Below are positions 42,194 to 50,503 of a DNA stretch of 64,000 bases, piece by piece; position 1 is the first letter of the stretch, and the number at the start of each line of letters is the position of its first letter. The notes beneath the pieces were generated by a model that had not been told where the DNA came from, ran no database searches, and was given only the letters and a program-made list of their open reading frames with translations. Both the position numbers and the translations under genes were made by a program. The stretch comes from Allofournierella massiliensis (GTDB lineage: Bacteria; Bacillota; Clostridia; Oscillospirales; Ruminococcaceae): positions 1-64,000 of the forward strand of contig NZ_SLUM01000009.1 in the NCBI RefSeq assembly GCF_004345265.1. Reading direction: 5' to 3'.

Positions 42194-43645
42194 TCACCGG
42201 GCCTGCTGCACCGCCCAGGCCGGCGGCTCGCCGCCGCCCCGGTAGATGGGCAGCCGAAGGGTCACGGTGGTGCCCTTGCCCAGCTCGGAGGAAATGTCCG
42301 CCGAGCCGTCCAGTGCGGTCATGATCTCATCCACCACCGCAAGGCCGATGCCGCTGCCGCGCACCGCGCCCTTTCCCTTGAAAAATTTCAGCTTCACGTT
42401 TTCCAGGTCGTCCGGCGCGATGCCACGGCCTTCATCCTGAATCAGCACATACACATTTTCGCCGTCCTGCAAAAGGTCCAGCGTAATGGCCCCGCCGGGT
42501 GAAGAATATTTCACCGCATTGTCCATCACGTTGATGAATACCTGCCGCAGCCGGCCCGCGTCCGCCCAGATGGGCAGGGGCAGCTCCGGCTCCTCATACA
42601 CCAGATGCAGCCCCTCGGCACGGATGCGCGCTTCCATGAAGAGGGCCGCATCGGTAAGCTCCGCCACCAGATCCAACGGGCAGCAGTCCAGCTTCACACC
42701 GCTCTGCAGCCGGGAAAAGCTGAGCAGCTCCTCCACCATGTCATACAGCCGGTCGGTTTCCCGCCCGATGATGGACAGGCCCTTGCGGTAATTTTCGTCC
42801 TCCGGATCCCGGATATGAGCAATGGTCTCCACCCAACCCCGGATGCTGGTAAGCGGCGTGCGCAGCTCGTGGCTGACCGACGAGATGAATTCATTTTGCA
42901 GACGCTCGGTTTTGGACAGCTCCCCCGCCATCTGGTTGATGGTATTGCACAGCCGGCCAATCTCGTCACTGTCGCTGCCTTCGGGCAAACGGGCGCTCAG
43001 ATCGCCCCGGGCGATGGCATTGGCGGTCTGGGCCACCTCATCCAGCGGGCGCACAATGGAGCGGATGAAAAACACGCCGCTCCATACGCTGAACAGCAGA
43101 ATTGCCGCCCCGATGCCCAGCGCCAGCAGCACCCGCTCCACCATCATCTGATCCACCATGGTCAGACTGGTCACCATACGCAGCGCCGCCACATCCTCCG
43201 CCGGGTAGGGCACCATCACGGTAAGAGCCATTACCCGTTCGCCGGTCACACTGGTATACACACTTCGCCCGGTACTGTTGGGCGATTCCATCGCCAGGAA
43301 AAAATCCTCCGGAATTTCCTTGTAGCCGAGGGTTCCGCCTGAGGAGGTGGCAATCACCTGACCCTCGCTGTCCAGCAGCATGAACTCGAACTTGTCCTTT
43401 TCGTCGAACTGTTCCACCATACGCCGCAGCAAACGGCCCCGGTTCTGCGCCGTCTGCTCCGCCGTCTGACCGGTGGTGATCTTCAGCTGGCCGCCCATGC
43501 TGAAAATTCGGCTGAACATGGCCTGCTGCACCCCGTTGTAGCTGCTGGAAATGAGGGTGTAGATGTAGATGCTCACTGCTCCCGCCACCAGCAAAAAGGT
43601 GATCAGAAGGCTGCTGCGCAGCCAGCGTTTGGTGATGCTGTTCAT
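42194..43645 (-). CDS. Sensor histidine kinase
   Basis: 483-aa kinase: helix at residues 9-32, extracytoplasmic sensor domain to about 170, second helix about 172-196, HAMP about 196-248, phosphoacceptor His259 in SSVSHELRTP, and an HATPase domain with DNAVKYS, DEGRGIAPDD and GSGIGLAVV. Coupled to the OmpR-type regulator upstream (28-bp gap). The ATG at 43645 has AAGGGGG; an ATG 12 codons earlier overlaps the regulator stop but lacks a binding site. The signal is unknown. Confidence 0.9.
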   Translation of the reverse strand: MNSITKRWLRSSLLITFLLVAGAVSIYIYTLISSSYNGVQQAMFSRIFSMGGQLKITTGQTAEQTAQNRGRLLRRMVEQFDEKDKFEFMLLDSEGQVIATSSGGTLGYKEIPEDFFLAMESPNSTGRSVYTSVTGERVMALTVMVPYPAEDVAALRMVTSLTMVDQMMVERVLLALGIGAAILLFSVWSGVFFIRSIVRPLDEVAQTANAIARGDLSARLPEGSDSDEIGRLCNTINQMAGELSKTERLQNEFISSVSHELRTPLTSIRGWVETIAHIRDPEDENYRKGLSIIGRETDRLYDMVEELLSFSRLQSGVKLDCCPLDLVAELTDAALFMEARIRAEGLHLVYEEPELPLPIWADAGRLRQVFINVMDNAVKYSSPGGAITLDLLQDGENVYVLIQDEGRGIAPDDLENVKLKFFKGKGAVRGSGIGLAVVDEIMTALDGSADISSELGKGTTVTLRLPIYRGGGEPPAWAVQQAR

Positions 43646-43673
43646 GGCAGCCCCCTTCCCTTGTGCCTGCTTG

Positions 43674-44372
43674 TCAGCCATTCCAGCGGTAACCGTAGCC
43701 CCACACCGTGAGGATATGCTTGGGGCTGGAGGGCTCGTCCTCCACCTTCATACGAAGGCGGCGGATGTTCACATCCACGATCTTCACATCGCCATAATAA
43801 TTTTCGCCCCAGACCCCTTCCAGAATCTTTTCCCGCACAAGGGCGGTGCCGGGGTTCTGGAAAAACAGCTCCATGATCTGGAACTCCACCTGAGTCAGGT
43901 CGATGGGCTTGCCCGCCTTATACAGCACCCGGCTCTTCTGGTCCAGAATGAACTGACCGCTTACCATGCGGGTCTCATCCGGCACAGGGCTTTCCGCCGT
44001 GCCCCGATTCACCCGGCGGCACAGCGCCTCGATGCGGGCCAGCAGTTCAGACACGCTGAAGGGCTTGGTCATATAATCGTCCGCACCGATGGAAAGGCCG
44101 CGGATCTTGTCCTGCTCCATGCTCTTGGCACTCAGAATAATAATGCCGATGTTCGGGTCGTCCCGGCGAATGGTCTCGCACAGGGAAAACCCGTTCATGC
44201 CGGGCAGCATCACGTCCAGCACGGCGGCATCGCATTTCTGGCCCTGGCTCAGCAGCGCAAGGCCCTGTTCGGCACTTCCTGCTTCCAGCACCTGGTAGCC
44301 GCCCATCTGAAGATTCAAGGCGATCAGCTCGCGAATGCTGGCCTCGTCTTCCACAACTAACACTCTACGCAT
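43674..44372 (-). CDS. OmpR-family response regulator
   Basis: 232-aa regulator: receiver domain with acidic Glu8/Asp9, phosphoacceptor Asp53 (VLDVMLPG) and Lys103 (TKPF), and a winged-helix DNA-binding domain ending in VWGYGYRW. AGGAGG precedes the ATG. Partner of the kinase encoded next to it. Confidence 0.93.
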   Translation of the reverse strand: MRRVLVVEDEASIRELIALNLQMGGYQVLEAGSAEQGLALLSQGQKCDAAVLDVMLPGMNGFSLCETIRRDDPNIGIIILSAKSMEQDKIRGLSIGADDYMTKPFSVSELLARIEALCRRVNRGTAESPVPDETRMVSGQFILDQKSRVLYKAGKPIDLTQVEFQIMELFFQNPGTALVREKILEGVWGENYYGDVKIVDVNIRRLRMKVEDEPSSPKHILTVWGYGYRWNG

Positions 44373-44389
44373 GCAATCAAACCTCCTAT

Positions 44390-44416
44390 AAAAACGGAGC
44401 GCAGTGCCTGCCGCTC
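44390..44416 (-). terminator. Weak hairpin overlapping the lipoprotein stop codon
   Basis: GAGCGGCAG pairs with CTGCGCTC with one bulge, followed by CGTTTTTA on the minus strand. It lies 18 bp before the response regulator start and may partly terminate. Confidence 0.4.
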
Positions 44417-45698
44417 ACAAAACCCGGAAACAGTCGGTCAGTGCAGCCGGCTGCAGGTTTTCGCCGTTTTCTCCAATGTGTGAGGCCAGAATCCTGGCCT
44501 GAACCTTCTTGCCGCCCACATTTCCCAAACGGAAATAGGACCCACCCTCGGTGCTGGGGTCAACCACCCGCACCTCCAGGTATCCGGTGCCGTCCGTCAG
44601 GCTGCGAATGGCCCAACTGCCCTCCTGGGCGCCCTCGGTAACCAGCACATTGCCCTCCCAGTTGGGGGGCAGCTCCAGATAAAATCCGTTTTCCAGATCC
44701 GCAATGCCGAAGCTTTTTTCCGGTGCGGTACTGGTATAGTCCATCCACTGCAGAAAAGTCAGCCGCCCCACAGTGATCTGGCTGTTATCCTCGGCCAGCT
44801 CAACGGGAATTTCCACGGTTCCGTCGCCATCAATGTCCGTGCTGGTGAGCAGGCTGGAATACCGCGTGCTCTCGGTGTAGATATCCACCGGCAGCAATGG
44901 GATATATTCCTCCAGCTTCTGGGTTGCGGCATTGTAGCTGAGCAGGATACTGGCAAGAGCCGTGCCGGTGCCGTTGTAGCCATCCAGCACCAGATAATAT
45001 CCGCCATCCGCTCCGCTGCTCAGGTGCAGCCCTTCGCAGCTGGAAAAACGGCCCGGCCCCAACCACAGCTCCTGCGCCATGGTAAGCTCACCCTGGATGG
45101 CAGTAAGCAGCTGAACCTTTACTCCTTCTCCGCTCTGCGGCCCGATCAGAATCAGATCCTTCAGCCCGCTGCCGGTGATGTCCTGCAATTCATACTGGGA
45201 ATATGCCTGCTCCATCACCTGCGTAAGGGTGTGCTCCTGATAGGCATATACCGAAAGATATTTTTCCCCGCTGGTGCCCACATAGCCCACCAGCAGCTGC
45301 ATTCCGCCGTCGCCGCTCATGGCCGCGGTGCTTATGCTGTCCACCTCGGCGGACAGGCCCTCCAGCTCCTGGGTCACTTCCCAGGAACCGCCGGTCTGCT
45401 CCAGAATCGCCAGGCAGACGTTCTGCATTCCGGAGCTTGTATACAGTGCCGCAGCATCCATGCTGCCGTCTCCGTTCCAGTCGCCAAACAGAAAGGGCGA
45501 CAGAATATCGCCGGTCTGAGGATACTTCAGCTGCGGGGCTTCGCCCAGATATGCGGTGATGGCCTTCTGCACGCTGCTCTGCGGCCCCGCCAGCTGGGGC
45601 GCACGCAGCAGCTCTTCCACGCCGCTGCTCATGGAGCCGGTGCAGCCGCACAAAAGGCCTGCTGCCAGCACAAGAAGTGCCAGAACCATCCGTTTCAC
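44415..45698 (-). CDS. Lipoprotein with calcium-loop (VCBS/FG-GAP-like) repeats
   Basis: 427-aa exported protein. Signal peptide with lipobox LCGC, then a beta-propeller-like body with repeated Asp-rich loops, DWNGDGSMDAA and DIDGDGTVEI, that look like calcium-binding FG-GAP/EF-hand loops. A GTG start preceded by AAGGGGGG is chosen over an upstream ATG with no site. It lies 42 bp before a two-component system in the same direction, so it may act as a surface sensor or be unrelated. Function unknown. Confidence 0.7.
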   Translation of the reverse strand: MKRMVLALLVLAAGLLCGCTGSMSSGVEELLRAPQLAGPQSSVQKAITAYLGEAPQLKYPQTGDILSPFLFGDWNGDGSMDAAALYTSSGMQNVCLAILEQTGGSWEVTQELEGLSAEVDSISTAAMSGDGGMQLLVGYVGTSGEKYLSVYAYQEHTLTQVMEQAYSQYELQDITGSGLKDLILIGPQSGEGVKVQLLTAIQGELTMAQELWLGPGRFSSCEGLHLSSGADGGYYLVLDGYNGTGTALASILLSYNAATQKLEEYIPLLPVDIYTESTRYSSLLTSTDIDGDGTVEIPVELAEDNSQITVGRLTFLQWMDYTSTAPEKSFGIADLENGFYLELPPNWEGNVLVTEGAQEGSWAIRSLTDGTGYLEVRVVDPSTEGGSYFRLGNVGGKKVQARILASHIGENGENLQPAALTDCFRVL

Positions 45699-45768
45699 AG
45701 CCGTCGCCCCCCTTTCCGTTTGCGGCAGCTCGTGCCGCAAGCCAAAAAAGATAATCTGCTTTATTATA

Positions 45769-46527
45769 TCACGTTAACAGGCTGATTCCAAGTAGCATCG
45801 TCAAAACCCCGGCCGCAAAGCCCGCTGCGGCCCGGGGCGCAGGCCCCAACCGGTAGGCCATGGGCAACAGCTCAAAGGCGGACGCCCAGCACATCACACC
45901 GGCCACGCCGGCCAGCAGCCCGTTCAAAAAGCCGGGCGTGAGGAAGGAGCCCAGCAGCCCGAAGGCCAGCACCGCGCCCAGCGGTTCGGCCAGCCCGCTG
46001 GCAAATGCCGCCCCCACCGCCTTTGACCGGCTGCGGGTGGCGTAGTACAGGGGTGCGGCCACCGCCATGCCCTCGGGCAGGTTGTGCAGCCCCACCGCCA
46101 GGCTCAGCCGCAGGCCCGCCGCCGGGTCTGCCACTCCTGCAAACAGGGTGAGCGCGCCTTCCGGCAGATTATGCGCCAGCAGCGCCAGACCGGTGACCAG
46201 TGCGCCCCGCATGGCGCTGGCCCGCCCGCCGTCGCTTTTGCCCGTTTTTGCCCGGGGCAGCAGCTGCTCCAGCAATGCTGCCACCCCCATTCCCAGCAAC
46301 ACCAGGCTGGTTACCGCCAGCCCTGCTCCCAACGACCCCATGGCCGGCCGGTAACCCTCCAGCGCATGAGGGAGCAGATCCAGCAGGCTCATCGCCAGCA
46401 TCACCCCGGCCGCAAACCCGCCACAGAGGGCCATGGCCCGCCGCCCCGGGCGAAAAAGAGCCGCCACCAGCCCGCCGATGCCGGTGCTCAGCCCGGCCAA
46501 TATCGTCAACGTGAGCGCATGCAGCAT
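45769..46527 (-). CDS. ZIP-family metal transporter (ZupT-like)
   Basis: 252-aa polytopic protein of the ZIP family, likely importing zinc or another divalent cation. Eight predicted helices; helix 4 has HNLPEGALT and helix 5 HNLPEGMAVA, the metal-binding His-Asn-x-Pro-Glu-Gly pairs diagnostic of ZIP/ZupT. The ATG at 46527 follows GGGGTG, part of the hairpin at 46533-46571; an ATG five codons upstream lies within that stem. Confidence 0.9.
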   Translation of the reverse strand: MLHALTLTILAGLSTGIGGLVAALFRPGRRAMALCGGFAAGVMLAMSLLDLLPHALEGYRPAMGSLGAGLAVTSLVLLGMGVAALLEQLLPRAKTGKSDGGRASAMRGALVTGLALLAHNLPEGALTLFAGVADPAAGLRLSLAVGLHNLPEGMAVAAPLYYATRSRSKAVGAAFASGLAEPLGAVLAFGLLGSFLTPGFLNGLLAGVAGVMCWASAFELLPMAYRLGPAPRAAAGFAAGVLTMLLGISLLT

Positions 46528-46532
46528 AAAAC

Positions 46533-46571
46533 AACACCCCATATCCCTTTTTTACAAGGATATGGGGTGTT
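46533..46571 (-). terminator. Hairpin between the SGNH hydrolase and ZIP genes, covering the ZIP ribosome binding site
   Basis: AACACCCCATATCC (46533-46546) pairs perfectly with GGATATGGGGTGTT (46558-46571); GTTTTATG follows on the minus strand. It could end the hydrolase transcript, and in a read-through mRNA it would mask the ZIP binding site. Confidence 0.65.
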
Positions 46572-46591
46572 CAAAACGCCTATGCAGCGGT

Positions 46592-47242
46592 TCAGCCCCG
46601 GCTGCCCAGAAGCACCCGGATCTTTGCCTCCAGCGCCAGCGCAAAGCGGGCCTGACTGGCCGCGTCAAAGTGCATCCAGTCCGCCTCGCCCGGCTGCACA
46701 TAGGGGTTGCAGTCCATGAATTCGCAGCCGGTCTCCCGGGCGGTCTGCTCCATCAGGCCGGGCAGCAGGCGGGATTTTTCCACGCAGCCCTCGCCCATTT
46801 CCTGACCCACCCGGGGCACCTGATGCACCCGGGGATCGATCATGATGGGCGCCACGATCAGCACCTTGGGCTCCCCTGCCCACACCGGCAGCTGCTTTGC
46901 CCTCGTCACCAGCCGGGCCAGCCCGTCGGCAATGTTCTGGGCGGTGGCAGAATAGCGCTGTTTGCAGTCGTTGGTGCCCAGCATTACCACCAGCAGATCC
47001 AGCGGGCTGTTCGCATACAGCGCCGGGGCCAGATGAGCAAAACCGCACAGCCCCTCGGTGAGGGGGTCCTCAAACACGGTGGTTCGGCCGCACACCCCTT
47101 CCTCGGCCACCAGCCAGCCTTCGCCCAGCTGCTCCTGCAGCAGGCGGGTCCAGCGTGCGTCGTCCGCATAGCGGCCGCCGGTGGCCGCGCAGTAGCCCCA
47201 GGTGTTGGAATCGCCGTAACATACAATATGTTTTCTGTTCAT
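46592..47242 (-). CDS. SGNH/GDSL-family hydrolase
   Basis: 216-aa serine esterase fold, without signal peptide. Block I is CYGDSNTWG (Ser in GDSN), block III is MLGTNDCK, and the catalytic Asp/His are in ADWMHFD near residue 187. GDSN plus GTND resembles arylesterase/acyl-CoA-thioesterase-like members; the substrate is unknown. It has its own promoter. Confidence 0.88.
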   Translation of the reverse strand: MNRKHIVCYGDSNTWGYCAATGGRYADDARWTRLLQEQLGEGWLVAEEGVCGRTTVFEDPLTEGLCGFAHLAPALYANSPLDLLVVMLGTNDCKQRYSATAQNIADGLARLVTRAKQLPVWAGEPKVLIVAPIMIDPRVHQVPRVGQEMGEGCVEKSRLLPGLMEQTARETGCEFMDCNPYVQPGEADWMHFDAASQARFALALEAKIRVLLGSRG

Positions 47243-47280
47243 GGATGTTCAACCGCCTTTTTGCGTTGTTTTCTGCCCCT

Positions 47281-47309
47281 ATTGTAGCAGAGTGGGAAAA
47301 GCAAAACAA
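47281..47309 (-). promoter_or_regulatory. Promoter of the SGNH hydrolase gene
   Basis: TACAAT (47281-47286) and TTGTTT (47304-47309), spacer 17 bp, on the minus strand. Confidence 0.5.
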
Positions 47310-47325
47310 TGCCCGCGGGCAAATT

Positions 47326-48510
47326 TCACCTGCCATACACCCAGGTAAAATACCGGTACTCGGGCACGCTGTTCCAAAAATCCTCCTTTTTGATGAGGGC
47401 GTAATATTCCCGCGTCTCCTTCGACCGCTCCGGTTCGCCCGCCTGGCTCATCCCTATGCCGATGAATTCATTCCGCCGGCATACCACCACATAGCTGTCC
47501 TCCAGAGGAGCCTTGGCATATACCACAAATTCTCTGCCGTCACTTTCCCATTTTCCCCGCAACGTCATCACCTGTGTGCTGCCATCGTTCAGATCCAGTG
47601 AATAATACCGCAGGGGCCGTTCCACACTCATTAAAAAAGCATGGTCATCCCACACATACTGTACCCCCAATCCCTGATCCGGCTCCCCCGGGCGCCACAG
47701 GACCTGCCGCTCACCGCTGGCCAGATCCACCGCACAAAGCTCCCAGCTTTCATCGTCCTGCAAATACAGTATCCCATCCTGCACCAACAGGTTGGAATGG
47801 ACCGGTTCCGGAAAATCGGCCAGTTCCCGCACCGTTCCGGTGGCAAGGTCCAGCTGCCAGTAGACGCACCGCTCCCCCTCAAAACTTTGGAACACCGGCT
47901 GGTCATCCATTTCGCCCGCAAACGTTCCCTGCGCAAGCGGCTCCGGATATTCCACCGGGCGCGCCTGGGTTTCGCCGTTCCCACAGCAGAGCACCTGCGG
48001 GCTGTCGATCCAGCCTTCCTGCCTGATGAAAAACCAGACCGCATCCTGCCATGCAAACACCACCAGCCGGCCAATGTTGTCCGACCAGCCGTTCAGTGAG
48101 GCGCTAACGGGCGAAATGCCCGTTTCGGCTTCGCTCTGCCAGAGCAGCACAGGCTCACTTCCATCCAGCCCGCTTCGCCATATCTGTGTGCGGTGTTCCG
48201 GCGCTTCCAAAATCGTTTCTGTGGAATAGTACAGGAACTTCCCATCGGTGACCGGATAACCGCTCAGCATTCTCTGCCCGTCCATCTGCAGCACAAGGTC
48301 GCGGGCAGTCATATCGGCAGAATCACAAATCACATTTGCCTTTGTGTAATAGCGCCGCCCGTCCCATGCGGTGAGCAGCCCTGTAACCGGCTGCTCCTGA
48401 TTTTCCGGTGCCGCCGAAGCCGCCGGGGCCGTGCCCGCGGTCGGTTTCCCGCAGCCCGCCAGCAACACAAACGCCAGTGCCGCCGCCCAAAGCCGTTTTG
48501 CCGCCTTCAT
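47326..48510 (-). CDS. Lipoprotein of unknown function, paralogue B
   Basis: 394-aa exported protein: signal peptide with lipobox LAGC (Cys20), Ala/Pro-rich linker, and a body of repeated beta strands probably forming a propeller. It is a paralogue of its upstream neighbour; both have YYTK/YYTQ near the start, repeated Asp-Gly turns, and end with ALIKKEDFWNSVPEY / ALIAKEDYWAGQPDY. Its ATG overlaps the neighbour's stop (ATGA). Last gene of the operon. No family recognised. Confidence 0.72.
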   Translation of the reverse strand: MKAAKRLWAAALAFVLLAGCGKPTAGTAPAASAAPENQEQPVTGLLTAWDGRRYYTKANVICDSADMTARDLVLQMDGQRMLSGYPVTDGKFLYYSTETILEAPEHRTQIWRSGLDGSEPVLLWQSEAETGISPVSASLNGWSDNIGRLVVFAWQDAVWFFIRQEGWIDSPQVLCCGNGETQARPVEYPEPLAQGTFAGEMDDQPVFQSFEGERCVYWQLDLATGTVRELADFPEPVHSNLLVQDGILYLQDDESWELCAVDLASGERQVLWRPGEPDQGLGVQYVWDDHAFLMSVERPLRYYSLDLNDGSTQVMTLRGKWESDGREFVVYAKAPLEDSYVVVCRRNEFIGIGMSQAGEPERSKETREYYALIKKEDFWNSVPEYRYFTWVYGR

Positions 48511-49712
48511 TCCGTCTCCCTCGCTTCCCGTTCAAACGTCTGATAATCGGGCTGGCCCGCCCAGTAGTCCTCCTTGGCAATGAGGGCCAGCTTCCGGCCA
48601 ATATCCCGGGAATATACCGGTTCCCCATTCTCGTTCAGCCAGAGGTACTCCGCCATCTGTTCGCTCGGCACATCGATCAGGTAGTATTCCCCGATCTGCG
48701 CCCGGATGTGCAGCGGTATGCCGCTCTCATCCGCCAGCGCGCCCTCCACCCGCTGACCGGTGACGCAGTCCACATACCACAGACCCGACTCGTAGCCTTC
48801 TGTGCCCCGAACCCGCAGCTTTCCGTCCCAGATATCCTGCATGCGGATCAGCAGATAACCGTCATCCGAGCTGGCAAGCTGCCGGATCGCCCCGGTTTTC
48901 AGGTCCAGGCAATACACCCGCTCCTTGCCATCCGGATTGTCAGCAAACATGGTACCCATACAGACGAAATTCTCCCGGATCAGCAGCGGCGGCCCCAGAA
49001 ACAGCTCGGCTGCCTCGGTGTTTTCGCCGCTCAAAAGAACGGTAAGCTCCCCGGTGTCCGCATCCAGCTGGAACAGGCCCGCCTCCGGTTCCCTGGAATC
49101 CTCCAGTACCGCCCGGCCCTGATACTCGCCCCAGAAGCGCACATGGCTCCCCAGCTGCTTCACCGGCTCACAAACTCCGGATTCCAGATCCCATCCATAG
49201 AGCCAGGTGGAATTCCCCTCTTCCCCGGTCCACCGGTGTACAAGAAAGCAGCGCCGTTCGCCGCTGCGCAGCAGGACGGGCCGTTTGCAGTCCTCGCCCG
49301 CACCGTCGGTATAAGCAATGCCGATCTGCTCGCGCTCGCCGCATTTGTAAAGAATCTGCACGTCTCCGCCTTCCAGCGGCATCCGGCCCAGCGCCTGCCC
49401 GGTCAGATCCCCTTCCCGGCTCATAAGAAAGTACAGAGCCTGCCCGTCCGAGACCGGGCCCTCGCCGGTCATCTGGTATCCTGCGGGCAATTCCGGTCTC
49501 CAGTCGCAGGCGGTCATGGTTTTCAGATCATAGCATGTGGTTTGGGTGTAATAGCTCTGGCCGTCGATGCTCCGCAGCACCTGGGTCTGCGACACTTCCG
49601 GTGTGGGGGCCGGCGTCGCCGGGATACTCACCATCTCGGCAGCAGGCTGCCCACAACCCGCCAGCAGCGCAACCGTCAGCACCAGTGCCAGAATTCCTTT
49701 TCTGCTTCTCAC
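48507..49712 (-). CDS. Lipoprotein of unknown function, paralogue A
   Basis: 401-aa exported protein: signal peptide with lipobox LAGC, a Pro/Thr linker, and a propeller-like beta-strand body. Paralogue of the next gene, whose start overlaps its stop. The GTG at 49712 with GGGCGAGG upstream gives a standard lipoprotein signal; an ATG eight codons earlier (49736) overlaps the previous stop as ATGA and is an alternative. Probably works with the sensor kinase of the same operon, perhaps as a surface sensor or target. Confidence 0.7.
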   Translation of the reverse strand: MRSRKGILALVLTVALLAGCGQPAAEMVSIPATPAPTPEVSQTQVLRSIDGQSYYTQTTCYDLKTMTACDWRPELPAGYQMTGEGPVSDGQALYFLMSREGDLTGQALGRMPLEGGDVQILYKCGEREQIGIAYTDGAGEDCKRPVLLRSGERRCFLVHRWTGEEGNSTWLYGWDLESGVCEPVKQLGSHVRFWGEYQGRAVLEDSREPEAGLFQLDADTGELTVLLSGENTEAAELFLGPPLLIRENFVCMGTMFADNPDGKERVYCLDLKTGAIRQLASSDDGYLLIRMQDIWDGKLRVRGTEGYESGLWYVDCVTGQRVEGALADESGIPLHIRAQIGEYYLIDVPSEQMAEYLWLNENGEPVYSRDIGRKLALIAKEDYWAGQPDYQTFEREARETE

Positions 49713-49732
49713 AAAACCTCGCCCTTTCCCTG

Positions 49733-50503
49733 TCATTCCTCCATCAGGCTTGCGCCGAACTGGGCCAACTCCTCCTGCTCCAGCGGGCAGACCCCCAGCG
49801 CCAGAACGCCGTCCACATAGTTTGCGTACAGATACAGCTTGGCCCCCGGCGAATACCGTGCCCGCAGCGTGGCGGTAATCCCTTCCGCCACATAAAACTG
49901 GGGCGCCACATCCACTGCCTGCCAGTCGTCAATTTCTTCCAGCCCGGTGGCCGCCAGATATTCATCCATCATGTGCTCCAGATCCTCCCAGGTATATTCC
50001 TGTTCGGTCATCATCCGCAGCCGGACCAGCCGATCCTGGGCGCTGAGCTCCCATTCCAGCTCCGCCCATTCCGCATCTTCCCACATGGTGTACACCCGCC
50101 AGGCAGAGAAGCCCACACTGTCGGATATGGTCTCCCACCGCTGGGCCTGGCTGATCTGCTGCTCCAGCTCCGCCTGATTTTCGCTGCTCCAGAAATCCAG
50201 CTGCTGCAAAAAGTCGTACAGCCGGTAGGGGGCTGCGGCTTCGATTTCGGCGGTGGTCGTTTGCAAAATCGCACCCGCGTAGTTTTTTACCCGCAGAAGC
50301 TGATCCCGGTCATAGAGCTGGCGTGCAAATTCATTGCTGCGGGCCTGGGCACTGCGTCCATCGTCCGCCAGCTGGCGGGTCATGACCTGGGTATACAGCT
50401 CCTGATCACTTTGCTCCATCAAAGGCAGCGGCGCAGCCAGCGCCAGTGCCAGAAAGGCAAACGCCGCAAGGAATGCCGCCGCCGTGAAAAGATTCTGTTT
50501 CAT
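49733..50503 (-). CDS. Exported protein of unknown function
   Basis: 256-aa protein with a hydrophobic N-terminal segment (residues 5-24) acting as signal peptide or anchor, then an acidic, Glu/Gln/Trp-rich helical region to about residue 190 and a short beta-rich C-terminus. No lipobox. The start overlaps the kinase stop by 4 bp, so it is translated with the kinase. No family recognised. Confidence 0.7.
   Translation of the reverse strand: MKQNLFTAAAFLAAFAFLALALAAPLPLMEQSDQELYTQVMTRQLADDGRSAQARSNEFARQLYDRDQLLRVKNYAGAILQTTTAEIEAAAPYRLYDFLQQLDFWSSENQAELEQQISQAQRWETISDSVGFSAWRVYTMWEDAEWAELEWELSAQDRLVRLRMMTEQEYTWEDLEHMMDEYLAATGLEEIDDWQAVDVAPQFYVAEGITATLRARYSPGAKLYLYANYVDGVLALGVCPLEQEELAQFGASLMEE

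Noticed and set aside
39218-42502. A 1094-codon plus-strand open frame
   Set aside because: Antisense to the DUF1385 and large membrane protein genes; His/Gln/Arg-rich composition, no homology seen.
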